Assembly: GCA_910585535.1 (NCBI GenBank)
Contig: CAJUFK010000077.1
Location: 1 to 16,378, forward strand
DNA length: 16,378 nt
Direction of reading: 5' to 3'
DNA from: an uncultured Angelakisella sp.
GTDB taxonomy: Bacteria > Bacillota > Clostridia > Oscillospirales > Ruminococcaceae
Shown: one piece after another, positions 13,578-16,378 of the stretch
Layout of the letters: each line of letters begins with the position of its first letter
Numbering within the stretch: position 1 is the first letter of the stretch
Program-made: the position numbers and the translations under genes
The notes under the pieces: generated by a model
Database searches by the model: none
Seen by the model: only the letters and a program-made list of their open reading frames with translations
What the model was told of the DNA's origin: nothing

Positions 13578-15120
13578 ATGCCTGAAGGATGTGACTGCAG
13601 TATTCCGCGCCCCTGCCGAAAAAGACGCCCTTTCGGTCCACCTGCTGGTGGGGGTAAACGGCTCGGGGAAGTCCTGCTTTTTAGAAGCCCTGGGGATGAT
13701 CTTCACCCGGATCATCCAGGGGGAGGCCCCCGGCTTTCCCTTTTCCCTGGAATACCGCGTCCGCAGGGGGCGGGTGGAGGTCTCCCCGGCAGACACAGGC
13801 AACAAGCTGAAGGTAACCATCACCTCCGGCGGCAGGACCCAGGAGCTGGACCGGGTCCCGGAGGCATATCTGCCGCGGAGGATCGTCGCCTGCAGCTCCG
13901 GGGCCAACCACCTGATGGAATCGGTGCTGCTCACCCTTCCCCGGGCCTCCCTGGCCAGCAGCCTCTACGACCTGTCTCTCCGGGAGGACCCGAACCGCCA
14001 AGAGGAGATGGAGCGGCTGCTGGATCAGTACCAAAAGCTGGATACCAACCCCTGGGTGTTCAGCCTTGACGGGACCACGGCCCGGCTGGTGGTGCCGGTG
14101 CTTTTCGCCATCGTCCCGGATGCCGGGGATCAGGCGGCGGCTGAAAGCTATTTTCAGCTGCGGGAAAAGCTGCTTCGCAGCATCAGCGGCGGCTTGTCTC
14201 CTGTGGCCTTTTCCCTTGTGGTGGATAAAACCAAACTGGAGGGTCTGCTCCAAAGCCGGGCAAACAGTCCCCAGTACGGACTGCTTGCCAAGCTTTTCCG
14301 CACCGAACAGCCGGACGGAAGCGGCCCCCTTCACAGCTGGGTGGTAAGCAGGGCCATCCTGTCCCCGGAGACCGGCAGCGAGGACGGGGAAGATCGGTTT
14401 TCCCAAACGGCGGTGTTCTGCTACGAGCCCTGGCCGGGCCGGAAGAGCCGGGACCGGATGTGGAACAGTCGGCTCAGCAAAGAGTTTGGCGGAGACCCTA
14501 TGATGCTGCTCAACGTTTTGCTGGCGGCGCACCGAAGCGGCGTCCTCCAAGAGATTCAGCTCGCCTTTCACAGCGGGGAAAACCCCACCCTTTTGGGGCT
14601 GGAGACCCTGAGCGACGGGGAGCTGATGTGGCTGGCCCGCATGGGGCTGGTCCTGATGTCCCGCCAGACCGAGTCGGCGGAGACGCTGTTCCTCTTTGAT
14701 GAACCGGACGTTCACTTTAACAACGAGTGGAATATGAACTTTATCGAAACCCTGCGTCTGTGCAGCGAAACGCCGTCAGAAAACCTGGAACACGGGTTTG
14801 TCATCGCCACCCATTCCACCCTGCTGTTGACAGACGCTTATCCGGAGCAGATCAACCTCTTTTCCGCCAAGGAGGGGGGAGAGATCCAGGTGGAGGAAAC
14901 GCCGGTCTCCCCCTTTGCCGCCCAGCAGGACGAGCTGGCCCGCCTTTTGTTCTCGGCCTCTCCGGTGGGCCGCTACGCCTTGCAGCGGGTGGAGCGACTG
15001 ATGAAACAGGCCCGGCGTCCGGAAGAGATTTTGGATCTGATCCGCCAGACAGGCCCGGGGTACCAGCGGTTCCGGCTCTATGAGCGGTACCACGAACTAA
15101 AGAAGGAACAGGAGCAGTAG
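13543..15120 (+). CDS. ABC/SMC-type ATPase, Septu PtuA-like
   Basis: A 525-residue AAA/ABC-fold ATPase. It starts MQLERIRIQNYKCLKD, the typical opening of RecF/OLD/PtuA-type ATPases. Walker A is GVNGSGKS (37-44), the ABC signature is LSDGE (356-360), Walker B is TLFLFDEPDVHF (381-392), and the switch histidine lies in VIATHSTLLLT (420-430). The middle (about 60-350) is a long insert with no TOPRIM domain after the switch, so this is not OLD itself. The start at 13543 follows GAGGAG and overlaps the specificity gene by 35 bases. An HNH nuclease gene follows by 13 bases. By analogy with Septu, it could gate the nuclease by ATP binding. The fold is sure; the PtuA link is inference. Confidence 0.9.
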   Translation: MQLERIRIQNYKCLKDVTAVFRAPAEKDALSVHLLVGVNGSGKSCFLEALGMIFTRIIQGEAPGFPFSLEYRVRRGRVEVSPADTGNKLKVTITSGGRTQELDRVPEAYLPRRIVACSSGANHLMESVLLTLPRASLASSLYDLSLREDPNRQEEMERLLDQYQKLDTNPWVFSLDGTTARLVVPVLFAIVPDAGDQAAAESYFQLREKLLRSISGGLSPVAFSLVVDKTKLEGLLQSRANSPQYGLLAKLFRTEQPDGSGPLHSWVVSRAILSPETGSEDGEDRFSQTAVFCYEPWPGRKSRDRMWNSRLSKEFGGDPMMLLNVLLAAHRSGVLQEIQLAFHSGENPTLLGLETLSDGELMWLARMGLVLMSRQTESAETLFLFDEPDVHFNNEWNMNFIETLRLCSETPSENLEHGFVIATHSTLLLTDAYPEQINLFSAKEGGEIQVEETPVSPFAAQQDELARLLFSASPVGRYALQRVERLMKQARRPEEILDLIRQTGPGYQRFRLYERYHELKKEQEQ

Positions 15121-15133
15121 GAGGGAAGCACCG

Positions 15134-16180
15134 ATGTTTTGGGAGCTGCACAGAAACAGCCTGGAACAGGATATGATCCAGCTGTCACAGCTGCTGGGGG
15201 CTTTTTTCTCCTATGCAGCCACCCAAGACGGGGACAGCCTGGACGAGGCTTCCTTTTGCGCCGCCTTCCCCCAAAGCGCGGCCTGGTTTTTGGAGCAGCT
15301 CCATGGGAGGCAGAAAAACCGGGAAGGTCTTCAGTGGGCTGTAACAGAGCTGTTCCTGCTGCCCCCCGCCCGCCGTCAGAAGATTGCGCAGGCGGTCGCC
15401 AACGACCTGGCCTTTGACCGGACCGCCGACCCGGAACATTTTTGCTTTCAGTTCCCCCATCTGAAGGATCAGGAGCAACTGATTGTAGAGAAATTTTTCT
15501 GTTACTTTTACAACGTTGCCTTTCCCCGCAAACAGGGCCCTCACATCAACGGGGGCGTCAGCGGCGCGACCCGGGATGGTTTTTTCCAGGCCTATTCCCA
15601 GGCAAACAAGCATCTGAAACAAGCCTGTCCCGTCTGCCTGCATCAAAGGTCCAGCGCGGCGAGGGAAAACACCCTGGAACACTACTTTCCCAAAGGGCTT
15701 TATCCCCTGCTGATCCTGCACCCTTCCAATCTGTTTTTCGTTTGCCGGGACTGCAACGAGACCTACAAGCAGGCCACCGATGTACGGAAGGAGGAGGGGG
15801 AGCCGCTGAGCAAAGTCTTCCTTCCCTACCGCGACACGATAAAGGACCATGCAAAGATCACCTTTCACCGCAAGGACTGTACCGATCAGGTTAAACTGCT
15901 GTCTGTCAGCGGAACCGAGGAAGAACAGGAAAAGATCAACCGGTTCAGCGACCTGTATCATCTGGAGGAGCGGTGGACCGGCGACACAGAGGGAATCCTG
16001 GAGCAGTTCCGAAAAATCTGTGCCAACCAGGACTGGTCCAGGGAGAGGGCCCGCGAAGAATTGGAGAGGATCTGCAGGAATCTACAGGCGCTGTCAGAAT
16101 TTCCGGACAAGTTTCTGGAAGCGGCCTATGCAAATTGGATTTGTGATACGATGTTTGACGCATTTTACGATAGCCTTTAA
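15134..16180 (+). CDS. HNH endonuclease with CxxC-CxxC finger, Septu PtuB-like effector
   Basis: A 348-residue protein. An N-terminal helical half (about 1-155) is followed by the HNH core: CPVC (165-168), NTLEHYFPK (179-187, catalytic candidate H183), HPSNLFFVCRDCNETYK (196-212) with C204, C207 and N208. Two CxxC pairs probably bind structural zinc. LEHYFPK then NLxxxCxxCN matches the HNH nucleases paired with ATPases in Septu-type systems. The C-terminal part (about 225-348) is charged and helical. GGAGGG precedes the ATG, 13 bases after the ATPase gene. It is the last gene of the operon and the likely cleaving effector on DNA (or nucleic acid). Confidence 0.88.
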   Translation: MFWELHRNSLEQDMIQLSQLLGAFFSYAATQDGDSLDEASFCAAFPQSAAWFLEQLHGRQKNREGLQWAVTELFLLPPARRQKIAQAVANDLAFDRTADPEHFCFQFPHLKDQEQLIVEKFFCYFYNVAFPRKQGPHINGGVSGATRDGFFQAYSQANKHLKQACPVCLHQRSSAARENTLEHYFPKGLYPLLILHPSNLFFVCRDCNETYKQATDVRKEEGEPLSKVFLPYRDTIKDHAKITFHRKDCTDQVKLLSVSGTEEEQEKINRFSDLYHLEERWTGDTEGILEQFRKICANQDWSRERAREELERICRNLQALSEFPDKFLEAAYANWICDTMFDAFYDSL

Positions 16181-16242
16181 GCCGGGGCCCTGCTTGCCCA
16201 TGTTCGCCAGGCGGAGAATTGCCGGAACTAAGCCGCCCCTCC

Positions 16243-16264
16243 CCGCCGCTGGGCGGCGGCCCTT
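16243..16264 (+). terminator. Hairpin after the HNH gene, weak terminator
   Basis: CCGCCG (16243-16248) and CGGCGG (16254-16259) pair around CTGGG, followed by CCCTTTG. The T run is short. Confidence 0.4.
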
Positions 16265-16342
16265 TGAGCGTCCCATCTCTGGGATTCCATCCTGGGGAAT
16301 GGCAGCGGTTGATGGCTCAACGGCATTTGCCCTTCCGGCGGA

Positions 16343-16370
16343 CCTCCTTTCTGCCGCGGCAGAAAGGAGG
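16343..16370. repeat. Perfect 28-base palindrome near the window end
   Basis: CCTCCTTTCTGCCG (16343-16356) is directly followed by its exact reverse complement (16357-16370). No spacer and no T tract are present. It may be a dispersed REP-like element or a protein-binding dyad. Confidence 0.7.
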
Positions 16371-16378
16371 CAAAGAGC

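Larger units (their letters stand above)
10517..16180 (+). other. Four-gene defence operon: HsdM-like, HsdS-like, ATPase, HNH
   Basis: One promoter, overlaps of 11 and 35 bases and a gap of 13 bases tie the genes into one transcript bounded by a terminator on the left and a hairpin region on the right. The gene set pairs a type I modification module with an ATPase-HNH pair instead of HsdR. Confidence 0.8.

Noticed and set aside
13681..14715. 344-codon minus-strand frame under the ATPase gene
   Set aside because: Shadow of a GC-rich gene; the plus-strand frame has Walker A, LSDGE and Walker B motifs and the minus frame has no motif or ribosome site.
15185..15961. 258-codon minus-strand frame under the HNH gene
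   Set aside because: Shadow frame; the plus strand encodes the CPVC...CRDCN HNH core in operon context.
1..16378. CRISPR arrays, tRNA or rRNA genes
   Set aside because: No regularly spaced repeats longer than 20 bases, no cloverleaf with CCA-type ends and no rRNA signature were found by eye.

Overview
The window looks like a chromosomal segment from a fairly GC-rich Firmicute, most likely Clostridia of the Oscillospiraceae (Flavonifractor/Oscillibacter-like). The evidence is strong AGGAGG-type ribosome binding sites, a minus-strand rplM-rpsI pair behind a consensus TTGACA-17-TATAAT promoter, and Clostridia-type phage lysis genes. The taxonomic assignment is inference from gene style; no rRNA or tRNA was seen.

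Positions 1 to about 3950 are the late end of a prophage. The left edge cuts through the 3' end of a gene resembling the variable region of a diversity-generating retroelement (DGR). A DGR-type reverse transcriptase (253-1434) follows. Next comes a lysis-type cassette: two small genes, a two-helix membrane protein, an N-acetylmuramoyl-L-alanine amidase endolysin with an SH3-like tail, and an LLH-family holin, closed by a strong terminator. Positions 3983 to 6385 hold small accessory genes of unknown function, including a 41-residue protein, on both strands. They are arranged around two divergent promoter regions and end with a small XRE-type repressor. A roughly 500-base gene-poor stretch (6386-6881) has terminators, a decayed-looking reading frame and a short repeated motif. 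It probably marks the edge of the integrated element.

Positions 6882 to 10414 look like core chromosome: rpsI and rplM on the minus strand, a Gfo/Idh/MocA-type oxidoreductase and an MJ0936/YfcE-type phosphodiesterase in a minus-strand pair, then two plus-strand hypothetical genes. The second of these carries a repeated LSALLG motif.

Positions 10517 to 16180 are the most interesting part: a self-contained four-gene operon with its own promoter, compact or overlapping gene joints and flanking terminators. It encodes an HsdM-like N6-adenine methylase, an HsdS-like specificity subunit with an unusual C-terminal extension, an ABC/SMC-type ATPase and an HNH nuclease with a CxxC...CxxC finger. No HsdR translocase is present. 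The ATPase plus HNH pair resembles a Septu (PtuA/PtuB)-type effector, so the operon reads as a methylation-guarded defence system in which an ATPase-HNH module may replace the usual type I restriction subunit. The HsdS frame is broken by one base in a five-G tract at 12954-12958. This could be sequence error, phase variation, or -1 ribosomal frameshifting at C CCG GGG. The right edge ends in a perfect 28-base palindrome.
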